A program made the translations under genes and the position numbers. A stretch of 64,000 nt of DNA from Ligustrum vulgare (Eukaryota > Streptophyta > Magnoliopsida > Lamiales > Oleaceae), in NCBI GenBank assembly GCA_963555705.1, contig OY743189.1:7147501-7211500 (forward strand). Reading direction: 5' to 3'. Numbering within the stretch: position 1 is the first letter of the stretch; each line of letters starts with the position of its first letter. The notes under the pieces were generated by a model. It was not told the DNA's origin and ran no database searches. It saw only the letters and a list, made by a program, of their open reading frames with translations. Below, piece after piece: positions 44,991 through 57,640 of the stretch.

Positions 44991-46227
44991 TGTAGCAACT
45001 GAAATTTTAAATTGCAAAAATTATAAATTAAAAGTTTTGTCGCTACGACTTTCCTAACACATTTTATAATTTATTTTACGTCCGTCGAATCGTCTAGCGA
45101 AACATTTAATATAAGAAATTAATAACGATTTTTAAACTGACAAATTCGAATATTTTATCAGGTCGAATTTTATAAGGAAAATTACATGCATCACTACTTT
45201 TTAAGATCACTTTGTAATAATAAATTGATGAATTTTACATTTTTAAATATCAGGTGTTAATTAATAATTTAAAATTTATTAATTAAATATTTTATAATAA
45301 ATCAACTATACACTAACCTACAAGACTTCCCACCCACCGACCCCCCTCCTCCCCCCTCTCTACATCTACTAACATTCCTGCCACCGGCGAGGCTCGCCAC
45401 TGTAGATTCGATCTCTAGCGGTGAGATCGTCGTTAGCAACGACGAGTCTCTCCATTGCAACAAATCTAACAGATCGATCCAAAAGTGGCGATGCAAGGAG
45501 GAGGAGCACAATCGGTGAGTTTGGCCAGAGTAAAAGTTCAGGCCAAAGATTGTTTTGGATTTTACTGTGTGCAGGCGGTGGGTTTGCGGTGGTATGTGCA
45601 GGTGGTGGGTTTCTCTTTTGCATCTGCACGTGGCAGCCACACGCACAGGTGACGCTTCCATTAAAAGTGGGGAAAGTGGCACTGCACTGCCTACGGCTCG
45701 CTCCTGCTTTGTGAGTGACGATATGCGCAGTGCGACTGTACAACAATGCTCGAAGCTGTGTTTTTAATTTGTTGGTTTTTTTTTTTTTTTTGATTTCGAT
45801 TGGGGTGGATTCTTCCTGTGGTGGTGTGCTATGGATCCGTGGTGGTGATGTGTGTGTACCAATGGTAATGGTGCTTGGGTGATGCTTCCTCTGGTGGAGT
45901 GTGACTAGGTGGTTGTAGTGGCAGTGTTGGTGTTTGGCTATGATGGTATTATTGGCATTCGATGGTCGACGACGGTACAGCAATGCTAGATCCTGTGTTT
46001 TTGAATTTTTTGTTTTTGAGATTTTTGATTCTGGTGGTAGCGGTGGCTGTGGGCCTTGTGGCAGTGGTGATGGTGCTTGGGGTGGATGTTTCCTGTGTAG
46101 GTGTCTATAGATCCGTGGTGGTGATGTGTGTGTATCAATGGTGATGGTGCTTAGGTGATGTTCATATGGTGGTGGTAGTGGTGGTGGTGGAGTGTGACTA
46201 GGTGGTTGTAGCGGCGGTGTTGGTGTT
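44991..46227 (+). mobile_element. Truncated chromovirus-type LTR inserted in the outer gypsy LTR
   Basis: Begins TGTAGCAACTGAAATTT, a relative of TGTAGCGACC, followed by the GTCGCTACGAC phrase. Then comes a possible transposon end (GGAAAATTACATG, 45179), then a C-rich/GGTGGT-rich interior as in the other LTRs. It is cut at 46227 by the hAT element and its remaining part is absent. The open frames at 45302-46144 are low-complexity. Confidence 0.75.
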
Positions 46228-49200
46228 CAGGGCCAGACCTGATGGTAGGCCCAGAAGGCCGCCGCATTGGGCCCAAGTTTTTGGCACAATTTTGAGGGCC
46301 CAAAATATGCCATCATCTAAAAAAAAAAAAAAAAAAGACTGACCGAGTCCAACTGTCCAACAAAGCCCAATACCTTAAATTCAATACCATAAGTCCATAA
46401 ACAGAATCAAATTCATAATTCTTAGAATCAAAATCAACGATTCAACATATAAGCCCTTGACCTCTACAGCTCTACTACTCTCCGACGTGACGAGTGACGA
46501 CGCGTTGACGTCTCCACAGTCCATTCAAACTCAACCATTCTTCAAGCTTCAAGACTTCACGCCGCGTTCCGCCGCCTCGGTGCTCTTAGCTCTGTTGTTA
46601 TTTGTCGCTCACTTGATCGACATCGACGCTCGACCACCGAGCCACGGCTAGACCAGTCGCCCGACCCTTGCTTGGTTGGAAAATAGAAGGTTCACTTTCA
46701 AATTCTCAAAATTTCAAATCTCAGGCTTAGTTCCATAAGTTCCAATGTTCCACAAATCAATTCCATAATTTTTTTGCTTTTGTATTATTATTAGCGCATC
46801 ATATTACTGTTTAGAGGAAGAGGCCCAGATTTTAAATTGTAATTGAATGTATATTCATCAGTTTTGACTTTGTCTTGTACTCTTGTTGATTGTTGAAACT
46901 TGTTGAATGATTGAATCTTCAATAATTTATCAATTATTAAATTGGTTTTTGACATTTTGTTTAATTCTTGACTTTTAGCTTGCCGTTGACTGTTGAGTGT
47001 TGCCATAACACCATCCATGTAGCTGGTTTTGTTTGGAGTTCGGGTGGGAAATGGGATTCTGTCATTCTGATTTTGAAATAGAGAAGGCATCAATCTGGGA
47101 GGTAAGTCATAACTCATAACTATCTATTAATTCTATTTTTATTGAATCTGTTTGCCAATTTTTATATTCTTGTTTGCTTAAATTGAGATGAGTTCTTAAT
47201 TTGCTTGAGTTGAGATAAGTTCTTAATTTGCAGACTTTGGGGTTGTTAATTTGCTTGAATTAAAGGGGTTCTCATTAGTCATTTAGTAATCTATTTGTGT
47301 AACTGTGTTTTCTTTGAAATTATAAATTTGTTAAGTTATTTTTTATTTTTTTTTTATAGAATTTGTTAAGTTATTGAAATGCTTTATTATTATTTTCAAG
47401 GTTTGTCCGTGTCCGTGTGTAGTATCTATATAATATGCCTCCTAAACATTTGTCCGGAGCTCAGAAAAGAAAAAGAAAACAAAGACAAGAGGCATTGATT
47501 CAAAGTCTAGCGGGAGATATCAATAAGTACTTCAATTTTATTAGTAATCAAAGAATAGATAGGGAAGAAATAGTTGAAAATTTGGTGGATGTGGATAGAC
47601 AACAGACTGTGCATGAAAATGAAATTTTGAATGCATCAAATGAGAATAACGAATAGATAGGGCCTACTAACGTGAATGAGTCGGCTATGAGTGATGAAGA
47701 ACCTCCTAATGTTCAACATGAACATTTAAATGAGGAGAGTTCTTCTTCAAAGTTGGAGGATCCGGTAAATTGGAAAAATATTGATCAAAAAACGAGGGAT
47801 TATTTAGTTGAGATGGGTCCAAAAAGAGCTGATTACTTCTTTTATCCTAAAGATAGCATAGGCAGACATTTTGAGTCATCACAGTATAAGAGGCTACTAC
47901 CAAATGGACAGATAATTGATAGAAGATGGCTAGTGTATTCGGTTTCGTTGGATAGAATATTTTGCTTTTGTTGCAAGCTGTTTAAATCGCAAAACTTGAT
48001 GAATAAAATTGGCCAATTGGGTAATGAGGGATTCAAAGATTGGAAGAATATGCATAATCGTCTCAAAAGTCACGAAGCCAGTAAGGAGCATATAGATTGC
48101 ATGAATAATTGGGTTGAATCGGAAAGCAGGCTTGGAAAGAAAAAGACAATTGATGAAAGTTTGCAATTAGAAATCAACAAAGAAAAAGAACATTGGAGAA
48201 AAGTGTTAACAAGGATTATTGCTATTGTGAAAAGACTCGCAAAAAATACTTTGGCATTTCGAGGAGATGATGAAAAGCTTTTTGGTGAGAATAATGGCCT
48301 TTTTTTGCAGATGATTGAAATGATTTCCGAGTTTGATCGTGTAATGGAAGATCACATTCGGCGTGCTCAAGCCCGTGAGATTCAGTACACATATCTCGGT
48401 CCTAAAATTCAAAATGAACTGATACAATTGTTGGCAGGCGAGGTTAAAATTCAATTGTCCAAAATGTCAAACATTCAAAATACTTTTTAGTCATTTTTTA
48501 TTGTACTCCAGATGCAAGTCACGAGGAGCAAATGTCTCTAGTAATACGATGTGTGGATGACTCAGGAGATTTGCCAAAGGTAAAAGAATTTTGGGTTGAA
48601 TTTTTGAAGGTAGATGACACATCAGGAAATGGACTTTCAATTGAGCTTATAAATGTGTTAACCAAACTTGGGCTTGATATTGATGATATAAGAGGGCAGG
48701 GATATGACAACGAATCTAATATGAGCGGGAGATATAAAGGTGTGCAAAGCAGATTACTTGAAATAAATCTTAGAGCTTTCTATACTCCATGTGGTTGTCA
48801 CGGTATTAATTTGGCAATTTGTGATATGGCAAAATCATGTCTTAAAGCGAAGTGCTTCTTTGGAGTGATACAACGTATCTACACATTATTTTCTTCTTCT
48901 CCAAAGCGATGGAAAACTTTCAAAGATAAAGTAGAGGGGTTGACACTTAAGCCATTGTCACAAACACGTTGGGAAAGTCACGTTGAAAGTGTAAGAGCTA
49001 TAAAACAACAAGCTCCTCAAATAAGAGATGCTTTACTTCACTTGGGAAATACTAGCGATGATCCTAAAACAACGAGTGAAGCTGAGTCTTTAGCAACAAA
49101 TGAACTTGAAAGTTTTGAGTTTTTGCTCGGCACGACAATTTGGTACAAGTTGTTGCATGCAATTAATACTGTGAGTAAATTTCTTCAAAATGAAAATATG

Positions 49201-50195
49201 GATATCGAACTTGCTATTAATCTCTTGCAAGGACTTGTTGGGTTTCTTGATGAATATAGAGAAATCGGGTTTGATAATGCTATGGATAAAGCTAAGGAAA
49301 TGGCAAGTGAAATGGGAATTGAAGCTACATTCAAAGAAAAACGCATCATTCGAAGAAAGAAACAGTTTGACAAAAGTGGAAGTGATGAGGTATTGCAATC
49401 AGCTGAAGAGTCTTTTAGAGTAGATTACTTCCTCTTTATAGTTGATCAAGCTCGATCTTCGCTTCAAACTGGATTTGAACAATTTAAGAAATATGAAGAA
49501 ATATTTGGATTCTTGTTTAAATTGGAGAAGTTAAAAAAGGAGAGTATTAGCATTTTGCTGAAGTCTTGTAAGAATCTTGAAGAGTATCTTAAACATAATG
49601 AAATTTCAGACATTAATGGAGATGATTTATGTTCAGAGTTAACAATTTTGAGGAGCTATTTTCCAGTTGAAGCAGAAAGAGCAATTGATGTGCTACATTA
49701 TTTTGAGGAAAATGAATGGTTGTTATCCACAAGCTAATGTTGCTTATAAAATCTTGCTAACTATACCAGTTACAGTTGCATCCGCAGAAAGAAGTTTTTC
49801 CAAGTTAAAGCTCATCAAAAATTATCTTCAATCAACTATGTCACAATACAGACTAAATGGATTGGCGATGCTATCAATTGGGAAATAATTGGTTGAACAT
49901 CTAGATTACACAAATTTGATTGAAATTTTTGCTTCTAAAACCGCAAGACGGATTTTATTTAAGTGACCTTTTGAAACATTTTCAGCTTTATTATTATATT
50001 ATGGTATAAATCTTTTGAATATAAATTTTGTTTATTGTTTTTTGTTAACATAACATATTTAGTTATTAATGTTATTATTTAGTCTGGTCGATTTCAATCT
50101 TTGTCAGGTCTTGTTTAAAAAAAAAAAAAATCGTACATGGAAGGGCCCAATTTAGAAGTCCGCCTTCGGCCTTCACGACCACAAGTACGGCACTG
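46228..50195 (+). mobile_element. hAT transposon, near full length (3.97 kb), transposase broken
   Basis: The left end CAGGGCCAGACCTGATGG and complement of the right end, CAGTGCCGTACTTGTGG, are short hAT-type terminal inverted repeats. The about 1.2 kb leader (46.23-47.43 kb) and the short tail (49.97-50.20 kb) match the small element at 33628-34757. The flanking 8-mers (TTGGTGTT and TCTACATA) do not match, so the original duplication is not preserved. Confidence 0.9.
47435..49966 (+). pseudogene. hAT transposase pseudogene (TTF-type finger, DUF4371-like, hAT dimerisation domain)
   Basis: The N-terminus is basic (KRKRKQRQE). A TTF-type zinc-binding block follows: RIFCFCCKLF with later H..H. 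A DUF4371-like/RNase H-fold catalytic core has GQGYDNESNMSG, CGCHGINLAICD and QTRWESH. The C-terminal hAT dimerisation domain has TIPVTVASAERSFSKLKLIK and MSQYRLNGLAMLSI. Length and order match plant 'zinc finger MYM-type 1-like' hAT transposases of about 750-800 residues. Lesions: TAG at 47654-47656, frameshift near 48475-48490, frameshift near 49733, TAA at 49886-49888; the natural stop is probably 49964-49966. Intact relatives cut and paste elements with these ends. No intron is needed to read it. Confidence 0.92.
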
Positions 50196-51055
50196 TCTAC
50201 ATACAACAGTAGATACATATAACTTGAATTCAGGCACTTAAAATAAAAACATGGATCATATTGACTCTTAACAAATTCCAGACTTTGTATAAAAGTATCA
50301 AATCTTTTATACCATTGTCTGGGTACCTGTTTCAGGCCATACAAAGATCTTTTAAGAAAACAAGCAATATTTCCAAGTTTTTTAAAACCATTAGGTTGAC
50401 ACATATATATAGTTTCATCAAGTGATCCATATAAAAATCAGTTTTTACATCCATTTGTTATAATTTAAGACTATATTGAGCAACTAATGCAAACAGAATT
50501 CTGATGGAAGTATATTTAACTATAGGTGAAAATATTTCATTATAGTCAATTCCTTCCTTTTGTGAAAAGCCTTTAGCTACAAGCCCAGCCTTATCTAGGT
50601 TTTATATCATTTGAGTCACCTTCTTTTATTTTAAAGTTCCATTTACAGTCTATCAATTTCTGCCTATCAGGTTTAGGAACTAGGACCCAAGTTTTATTTT
50701 TCAAAAGTGACTCCATTTCATCTTGCATTGCTGCAAGCCAGGATTTAGAATCCTTTGAAGAAATAGCTTCTTCATAAGATTTAGGTTCAATTTGTAAAGG
50801 TTCAGAATAAGTGAAGGCAGAGACAAAATCAGGATCATCATACCTAGAAGGAGGTCTAATCTCTCTTCTAGTCAAATCCCTAGCAAGCTGGTAATTATCA
50901 AGATTAAGATCAATTCGAGTTTCAACTTCTGTTTCAGGAATAGTTTCAGAAATAGGGACAGAATTGGATGACTCAGGTTCAGAAGTATAGTTTGGAGAAT
51001 GTGAGGGTTGCTCCACCTGAAACTGAGTATTGGGCAGACCATTTTCATCACACAA
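50196..51055 (-). pseudogene. Copia element reverse-transcriptase fragment, cut at the YVDD box
   Basis: On the - strand, 50591-51055 contains SYEEAISSKDSKSWLAAMQD, EMESLLKNKTW and DCKWNFKIKEG, the start of the copia RT_2 domain. 50196-50404 contains FLKRSLYGLKQVPRQWYKRF and YLLLYVD. The catalytic YVDD is severed after YVD by the hAT right end at 50195. The link between the two parts (50405-50590) has stops. RNase H and the 3' LTR are not found anywhere in the window. Confidence 0.9.
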
Positions 51056-52242
51056 ATGATCTGCACTCAGCTCAGAAGTGAGGAAATCCTTTTCACTAAG
51101 AAGATCTTAAATTTCATCTTTACAAGGGAAAAAATTTTCATTAAAAATAATTGACCTACTAATAATGACCTTGTAACGTCCTTGATCCTTTATCCATAAT
51201 CTATAACCCTTGACCCCTTCTCCATAACCCAAAAATACATATTTTAAAGACCTGGAGTCAAGTTTGGTTTCAGTTTGGTGTGAGTAGGCTACACACCCAA
51301 AAACTTTTAGTTTTGAAAAATTAGGAAGAGAATTATTCCAAATCTGATCAGGTATTTTAAAATCTATTGCACTGTAGGGAGAAATATTGATTTTATATGA
51401 AGCAGTTTTAACTGTTTCACCCCAGAAAATTTTTGGCAAGTTTGAATCAAGTAACAAACAACTAGTTCTTTCTAACAGTGTCCTATTCTTCCTCTCAGCA
51501 ACTCCATTTTGCTGTGGACTGTATGTAACAATCCTATGTCTAAGAAAACCTAGATTACTACAGAAGATATTAAAGTCTTGATTACAATATTCTAGGCCAT
51601 TGTATGTCTTAATTACTTTGACCTTCCTATCTTTTAAATTTTGAATTAAAGTAATCTAGTTTTTAAACAACCACACAGTTGCATCCTTAAATTTCAACAA
51701 ATGAACTCAAGTTTTCCTAGAAAAGTCATCAACTATAAGTAGGAAATATCTAAAATCAGAAACAGATTTAACTGGGACAGACCCCACAAATTAGCATGTA
51801 GGTATTCAAGTATATTATTTGACTTATGAATGCCTTTATCAAAAGAATTTCTTTTCTATTTTCCCAAAACGCAGTTTTCACAGAAATCAAGCTTATGTAA
51901 AATATCTTTACCAAAAACACATTTCTTTTCAAGCAATTTAAGACCTCTTTCACTTAAATGTCCAAGTCTTTTATGCCATAAAACAGTTTTATCATTTTCA
52001 GATACTGCATTAAAAGAATTGGCACATATAGGATATGATTTCAAAACATATATACCATTTATTTTGGGAGTACAGGAAAGTAAATAATTACCTTTAAAAA
52101 TACCGAGGTAACCTTTATGTAATCTAATGTCATAAAGTTTAGAATCTAGCACTCCCAGAGAAATCAAATTTCTTTTCAAATTAGGCACATATCTAGTTTG
52201 ATTTAAAACAAGTGTTCTGTTGTTTTCAAGTTCTAACAGAAT
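51056..52242 (-). pseudogene. Copia element integrase region
   Basis: On the - strand: GAG-pre-integrase block at 51856-52188 (LISLGVLDSKLY, LWHKRLGHLSERGLKLLEK, CENCVLGK), a degraded integrase core at about 51460-51850, and the C-terminal region at 51107-51457 (ASYKINISPYSAIDF, LKVFGCVAY, KYVFLGYGEGVKGYRLW). These are typical Ty1/copia blocks. Several stops separate them. Confidence 0.88.
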
Positions 52243-53174
52243 CTAGCCAATGCCTTTAGTATCACAAGTTAGATTGTTTCCAAGCTTAACAGAGCCATAA
52301 GAATTATTATTGAAACTAGCAAATAAATCCCTTTCAAGGCACATATGGAAAGTACAGCCAGAATCAAGTATCCAGTCATGCTTAGTATCAGTTTCAGTAG
52401 TAACATAAACAACACCATTATTATCTTGTGTTGCAGCCTCTGCTTGATTACTAGTTCCTGTTTCATTTTGTTTCTTAAAACAATCTTTAACATGATGTCC
52501 AGGTTTACCACAATAATAACATAGTCTAAGTCTGAGAATAATATCTTGACTTCTAGAGTTTTCTGGACCTCTAAAATTGTCTTGACTTCTAAAATTGTCT
52601 TGATTTCTAGGGTTGTTTTGACTCTTAAAATTGTTCTGACCTCTAAAAGAATTATCCTTAGGCTTATAGAAATTATCCTTCTTTTGATAGTTACCCGTAA
52701 CAGGCTTGCTATTCAAATTATTCTAATTCCTGTTATTATTTGGAGAATTCCAACTTTTGTTGAAATTGTTCACATGCTTATTATCCCTAAATGAGTTTCT
52801 TTTCTTTGAAGTTCCTATAACACTATAGGCTTCTTTTATTTCTCAAACTTAAAAGCAAAGTATTTTTTTCAAAGAAAGCATTTATTAGGCAGGGAAACAG
52901 TGTGGTAAACTTCCTCTAATTTATCCCAAAGATCCATTGCAGTTTTAGTCTCACCTATTTGTCTAATGACATTATCAGATAGGTGAAGAAACAAAGTGCT
53001 CCAGGCTATTTCATCCATCTCAATCTGTCTATCTTAAGTTAGGTTATCAGGCCAAGATCGATCAATAACCTTAGCACATTTCATTTGAAGTAATAAGGCT
53101 TTCATCTTCTGACTCCAGAGACTAAAATCTCATTTGTCATTCCAGATTTCAACATCTACTTTTATAGTAGTCAT
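52243..53174 (-). pseudogene. Copia element gag and protease region
   Basis: On the - strand from ATG at 53174. A UBN2/Retrotran_gag-type capsid region has in-frame stops (WSQKMKALLLQMKCAKVI, WSTLFLHLSDNVIRQIG, DLWDKLEEVYHTVSLPNK). An Asn/Arg/Gln-rich repeat-like linker follows, then a CCHC knuckle (CYYCGKPGHHVKDC), then the aspartic protease start WILDSGCTFHM, whose DSG is the catalytic triplet. Gag packages the RNA; protease processes the polyprotein. Confidence 0.88.
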
Positions 53175-54171
53175 TGAATAATGACTCGAGACTTTTTTAA
53201 AAACTTTTCAAACATTAGAAGCCTTATTTTTTCAGAAGTATCAGGCAAATAAAAATAGAGGAATGCGGGATAGTTTCAAAAAATATTACAAATAACACAG
53301 AGGCAGTCCACTAAGATTAAAAATAATATATGACACGGTATCGAATCAAGCACTAAGCAGTGTAGCAATTAAGGTGATCAGAATCCACAAAGAATAATCT
53401 CACAAAGTAATAACCACAAAGAGTCTATAGTACCGAAAAATTGTTTTTCCAGTATATCCCTCAACCTAGTTTCGGTCAGCCCAAAGCTCCCTCAGATTTT
53501 CGAATTCTCAAGAAATCCTGGACAAAGGTAAGCAATGGGGTCCAAGAAAAGGCTTCAAAGACGGAGAGATTTTGGAGAGAAAGAAATTTGAAAACAAATG
53601 ATAGTATTAAAAGTGCAGTATGTAAAGATATCACCTCTTTACAAAATTAGGGCTACTGCAGTTCCACAAAGATACTATTCCACAAAGTTCCGGTTGCATG
53701 CACAAAGTTCAGCCACTAAGATTATATCCGACCCCCTCTAAGAATTTTAAGTATATTATAGAGAATATATTGAGTTCTTGGGATCGTTTTACTTTTGACT
53801 CAGAAATCAAAAGATCCAAACACATAACCAAGAGAACCCCTATTTTAAAAATTGGGGTTACAACAAATTTTCACAAAGTATGAATACCATGAAGATTTCA
53901 GTAAGGAATTTTTAGAAATCCTTTAGATCTGAAAATTTTCACAAATTTTTTCAGAAATAAAAACGTTTCAGTTTTGGGTTTTTCAAGAAACTTCTAGAAA
54001 TCGCAAGTTTCTTATAGAGACCACACAGAAATAAGAAACCCTAAAAACGTTTTTTATGAATCCAAAAATAATCTTCCAGAAAATAACAGATCCACCCACA
54101 AAGACTCTGGATCTATACGATCTGAGTCGTAAATCAGCGAAATCACTGGAACCTCAAGGCTCTAATACAAC
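53175..54171 (-). other. Copia 5' leader and decayed primer-binding site
   Basis: Untranslated leader between the 5' LTR and gag. Next to the LTR, the - strand reads TTGTATTAGAGCC, close to the tRNA-iMet site TTGGTATCAGAGCC. 'CACAAAG' words recur frequently on the + strand. No open frame of note. Confidence 0.65.
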
Positions 54172-54490
54172 TGTTACGAATTAAAGGTCTCAGAATTACC
54201 ACAAAGCAACTACAAAGATGATTTAAACAATAAAACCTCAAAAGATTTTATTAATCAAAAGTAAATCACAAATATAAAAGAGTTTTACAGAAATAGAACA
54301 AATCCGAACAAAACTCAAATCGAACCAAATCTTGCACAAAATAACCACAAAGTATTACAAATTAATCACTGTAAATGAACCACGAAGTATTACTTTGATT
54401 ATCCACAAAGAATCAGAGAAACCACAAAGAAAAATGGTGCGAGAGATGAGTTTTCTCTCTGTGAAAGAACAAAGACCACGAAGAACTCAG

Positions 54491-54546
<56 letters not shown>

Positions 54547-54835
54547 TGGAATGAATTGTGAAAAGCCAGAAGGAAACGCGTCTTTATCTTCAGATGGACG
54601 GCCAAGATGAAACCTAAATGATCCAATGGTTGGAAGTGGAAGGGATGTATTAACTGATGGGCTATAACCAGGTTTTAGCTTGGGCCACATATCCGGATCT
54701 CCACTTTAGGCTGCATCATTTAGTCGGGCTCAATTTTAGTCTTCAACTGGGCTCTAATTAAAGGACTTCGGGATTAATTTGGACTTCAATAATTTGGGTT
54801 TCTCCTATTTTGGGCTGCTGCATGGTCTAATTACA
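54172..54835 (-). mobile_element. 5' LTR of the copia element (about 664 bp)
   Basis: On the - strand it begins TGTAATTAGACC and ends ATTCGTAACA next to the primer-binding site; TGTTA/TAACA form the terminal inverted repeat. It contains a GA microsatellite (54493-54544). The distal boundary is inferred from the TG...CA rule. Confidence 0.7.
54493..54544. repeat. (GA)n microsatellite, 26 units
   Basis: Uninterrupted GA run inside the copia LTR. Confidence 0.97.
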
Positions 54836-55172
54836 TTCACATCTTTAAAACTTGGTACCCTAAATTTATTTGAATTAGGAGTTAGAGAGGACTTACACAT
54901 AAAACGCTAAAACATCTTAAATTTTTATTTTTTTGTCTCCTTCGTGACTCGGGTTATTAAGTAATTAAGGATTCTTTGAATTTGATGCCCTAAAGTAGCC
55001 CTAAATGAAAATATTTTTATGTTCATATTTTTTTTCTAAAGTAAAATGTTAATCTAAATTGTTGAAACTCATGGTAAGCAAGTTGATAAAACAAAAATAT
55101 TTGTTATTTACATTTTTTATTTATAGTTTAGTTTTAATTTGTTCGAGGACGAACAATAGTTCTAGTTTGTGT
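54836..55172 (+). other. 3' internal remnant of the outer gypsy element
   Basis: AT-rich DNA between the copia LTR and the gypsy 3' LTR. It includes GTTCGAGGACGAACAATAG, a phrase typical of the end of plant gypsy internal regions, 20 bp before the LTR. All coding sequence of this element is lost. Confidence 0.6.
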
Positions 55173-56547
55173 TGGTAAGTGTATTTTATACATTCATTTA
55201 TGGGCCAAAAGTAGAATTTTATATGTTTGTTTGAGAATATTTTCTATTCATTTTGTTATTATTTGTTTATATTTAGGAAATATCCTAAAGTCGAGAAAAC
55301 AAAGGAATTTAAGCAAAAACAAGTCAATTGGATGATAAAATAGCTAATTTGTGCAAATAAAGAGTTGATGAAGTCAATCAAGGTGCAAAATGGAGGAAAA
55401 GTGGAAGAAAGAATCAAGTTGGAAGAAATCAGAAGTTTACGGACCAAATTGATCTAAGCAGAAAATGGAAGTCTTGCTCTGCAATAAAAGACAGGGACCA
55501 ACATATAGTACTCTAAAAGTTGAAAATTGCATGTACGGTCAATACCATGCAGTTGCATGGATTATAACTGGGCGGTCGCACAATTATCCGACTAGGACGC
55601 GAGCTGAGCTTTTTCGCGATTTTCAGCAGTTTTCTCCTCTTTTTGACCTAGGTTTCGAAAAAACTTATAAATACCTAACTTGAGGCACCTTTTTAGGGGT
55701 TCCCAATCAATCTAATTAATGCAATAATGCTTTCAAATCATCAAGGAACAAAGTCACGCCAAGATTAAAGATTGAAGATCCAAGTTCAAGATTATTATCT
55801 GGGTGATGAGCTCCCATAATTATTCTTGTATTTATTCTTTAATTATGTTTCTAGACTCGATATTTTTATGTTAGGATTGTGATGAAACTTTAATTTTTGA
55901 ATTTTATGTATTAATTTATAGTTTAATTTATATTATTCATGGGTTTGAACAATTGATTCATGATTTATTATTGTGCAATTACTTGATCACTAGTTGTATG
56001 ATTATTGTGATGATTTATTAAGATCTAAAGATTATGAATTCATTTTACGGGTTTCAATTGCCACAAAATTCAATAAGGGATAGAAATATACCCATATTCT
56101 TTGTGTTATCTATAATAGTATTCACGAACATATAATGTTTTTCTATACATTCGCATTCGTCATAAAAATATAGTCGGGTCATGTGTAGGAAAAGGTGTTA
56201 ATTCTTGTCCAAAAGAGAGTCTTAAAAATATTAGGAATATGGATTTTCAAAACCCCATGAATTATCATTAGACGTTTAAAATTAATGCATAAATGATGGG
56301 ATTAAAGTGGATTCTCAATTCTAGCATGCTTTTCTTATATTTTTCATAAAATCAATTCTTTTGTCTTTTTATTTAGTTATTAGTTCAGTTTTTTCTTCAA
56401 AAATTCTCAATCAAACATTCTTTAGTTTCGGTTAAGGAGTATAGTCTAAATTAAACAATTTGTTCAATCCTCATAGGATCGATACTTGGACTCAAAATCC
56501 TTTATATTACTTCTGCGATTCGTACACTTGCGTTCAGCAACAATTAT
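55173..56547 (+). mobile_element. 3' LTR of the outer Athila/Tat-like gypsy element (1370 bp) with right target duplication
   Basis: The LTR (55173-56542) begins TGGTAAGTGTATTTTATAC and ends GCGTTCAGCAACA after the GATTCGTACACTTGCG phrase. It is followed by ATTAT (56543-56547), the same 5 bp that precede the 5' LTR fragment at 44772. The U3 has GGGCGGTCGCAC and GGACGCGAGC. Confidence 0.88.
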
Positions 56548-57479
56548 TGTATTACTTACAATAAAACTCATGTTCATTTAGGTGTGTCAATCCAACATTT
56601 TGCCACATCATTCTTAAGTGATTCTTAGAATGTCGATAAATAAATGGACACAAGAAGAACATGATTATATGCGAATGGTTAACAAAGCATCAATGAACAC
56701 AGAATAATTGTATATCAAACCATTGGCAGAGCATTCTAACTTTGAAGCTTTATAGTTCAAGTGGAGTTAAAAGTGATAACCAATGGACACATTATATGCA
56801 TTAAGGTTACAAGGTCTTAACTACAATAGAAACTTCAACTGTTAATCCAATGTCATTTTTTATTGAAGGTATTAAATTTAAGTTGGTGGATTAGATTACA
56901 AAACACCTATTTCTCCATTGTTCTTGAAACAAAAGTGCATTTTCAAATAACTGATTTTCTTCATCTTGCCCTACTTCTGTATTAGGAATCATTAATAGAT
57001 CTTGTAATTTGCACACGCCTATTTTTTCATTCTCATATAATGCATATATGAGGGGTGATAAATACTCAACTCCTACTTCACACCATTCATCGATGCTTTT
57101 TTAACCATTCACATATAATAAAGATCTTCATGTTGTCGATTTATTTATGATATTATCAAATAGAACAGTTCTTTTCTGGTACCCTTGGAAGGCACCTCTT
57201 ATGGTGCCCTTCAACGCACAAGGGCTTGGCTCCACCTTCAAGGGAAGGGCACCAGATTATTTTTCTTTTGACATACTCTTGAAATCTGAAAACTAGTTCT
57301 CCATATTTGAGTATTGGAATTCTCAATTCTTTTATATTTCAAGCTTCCAGAATGAAACTTGCAAAAACTTAGTATGTTTGGAAAAAATTTAGGGATTAAA
57401 ATTTCTAGAATTATAGGATTTAAATTGTATAATTTAAAATTAATGAGATATTGATCGGGACAAGTAAAATTTTACATTT
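56548..57479. other. Intergenic AT-rich DNA
   Basis: No gene seen. A small GC-richer foldback (CTGGTACCCTT near 57175; AAGGGCACCAG near 57243) with AAGGGCACC/GGTGCCCTT words lies at 57170-57260. Confidence 0.55.
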
Positions 57480-57640
57480 GAACCAATTCTATGGACAATA
57501 TGTCTACAATTTTCTCTCACAATCGTTAGCTTGTATTAAACTTTTTGTTGAAATCTTCGATTCGACACCCATATTACATATTTTTCAACTTCAAAGTAAT
57601 TCAATAATTATCAAAAGAATAATAATTATTACAAGATACA
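57480..57640 (+). repeat. Partial copy of the dispersed repeat
   Basis: Matches 59130-59270 (TTAGCTTGTATTAAACTTTT, then TTGA...CGACACC / TTTGACACC, CAATAATTATCAAAA) with scattered differences. Confidence 0.7.

Noticed and set aside
45302..46144. Several open frames of 60-204 codons on both strands.
   Set aside because: They overlap each other in GGTGGT/CCACCA-rich LTR sequence and have no recognisable domain.
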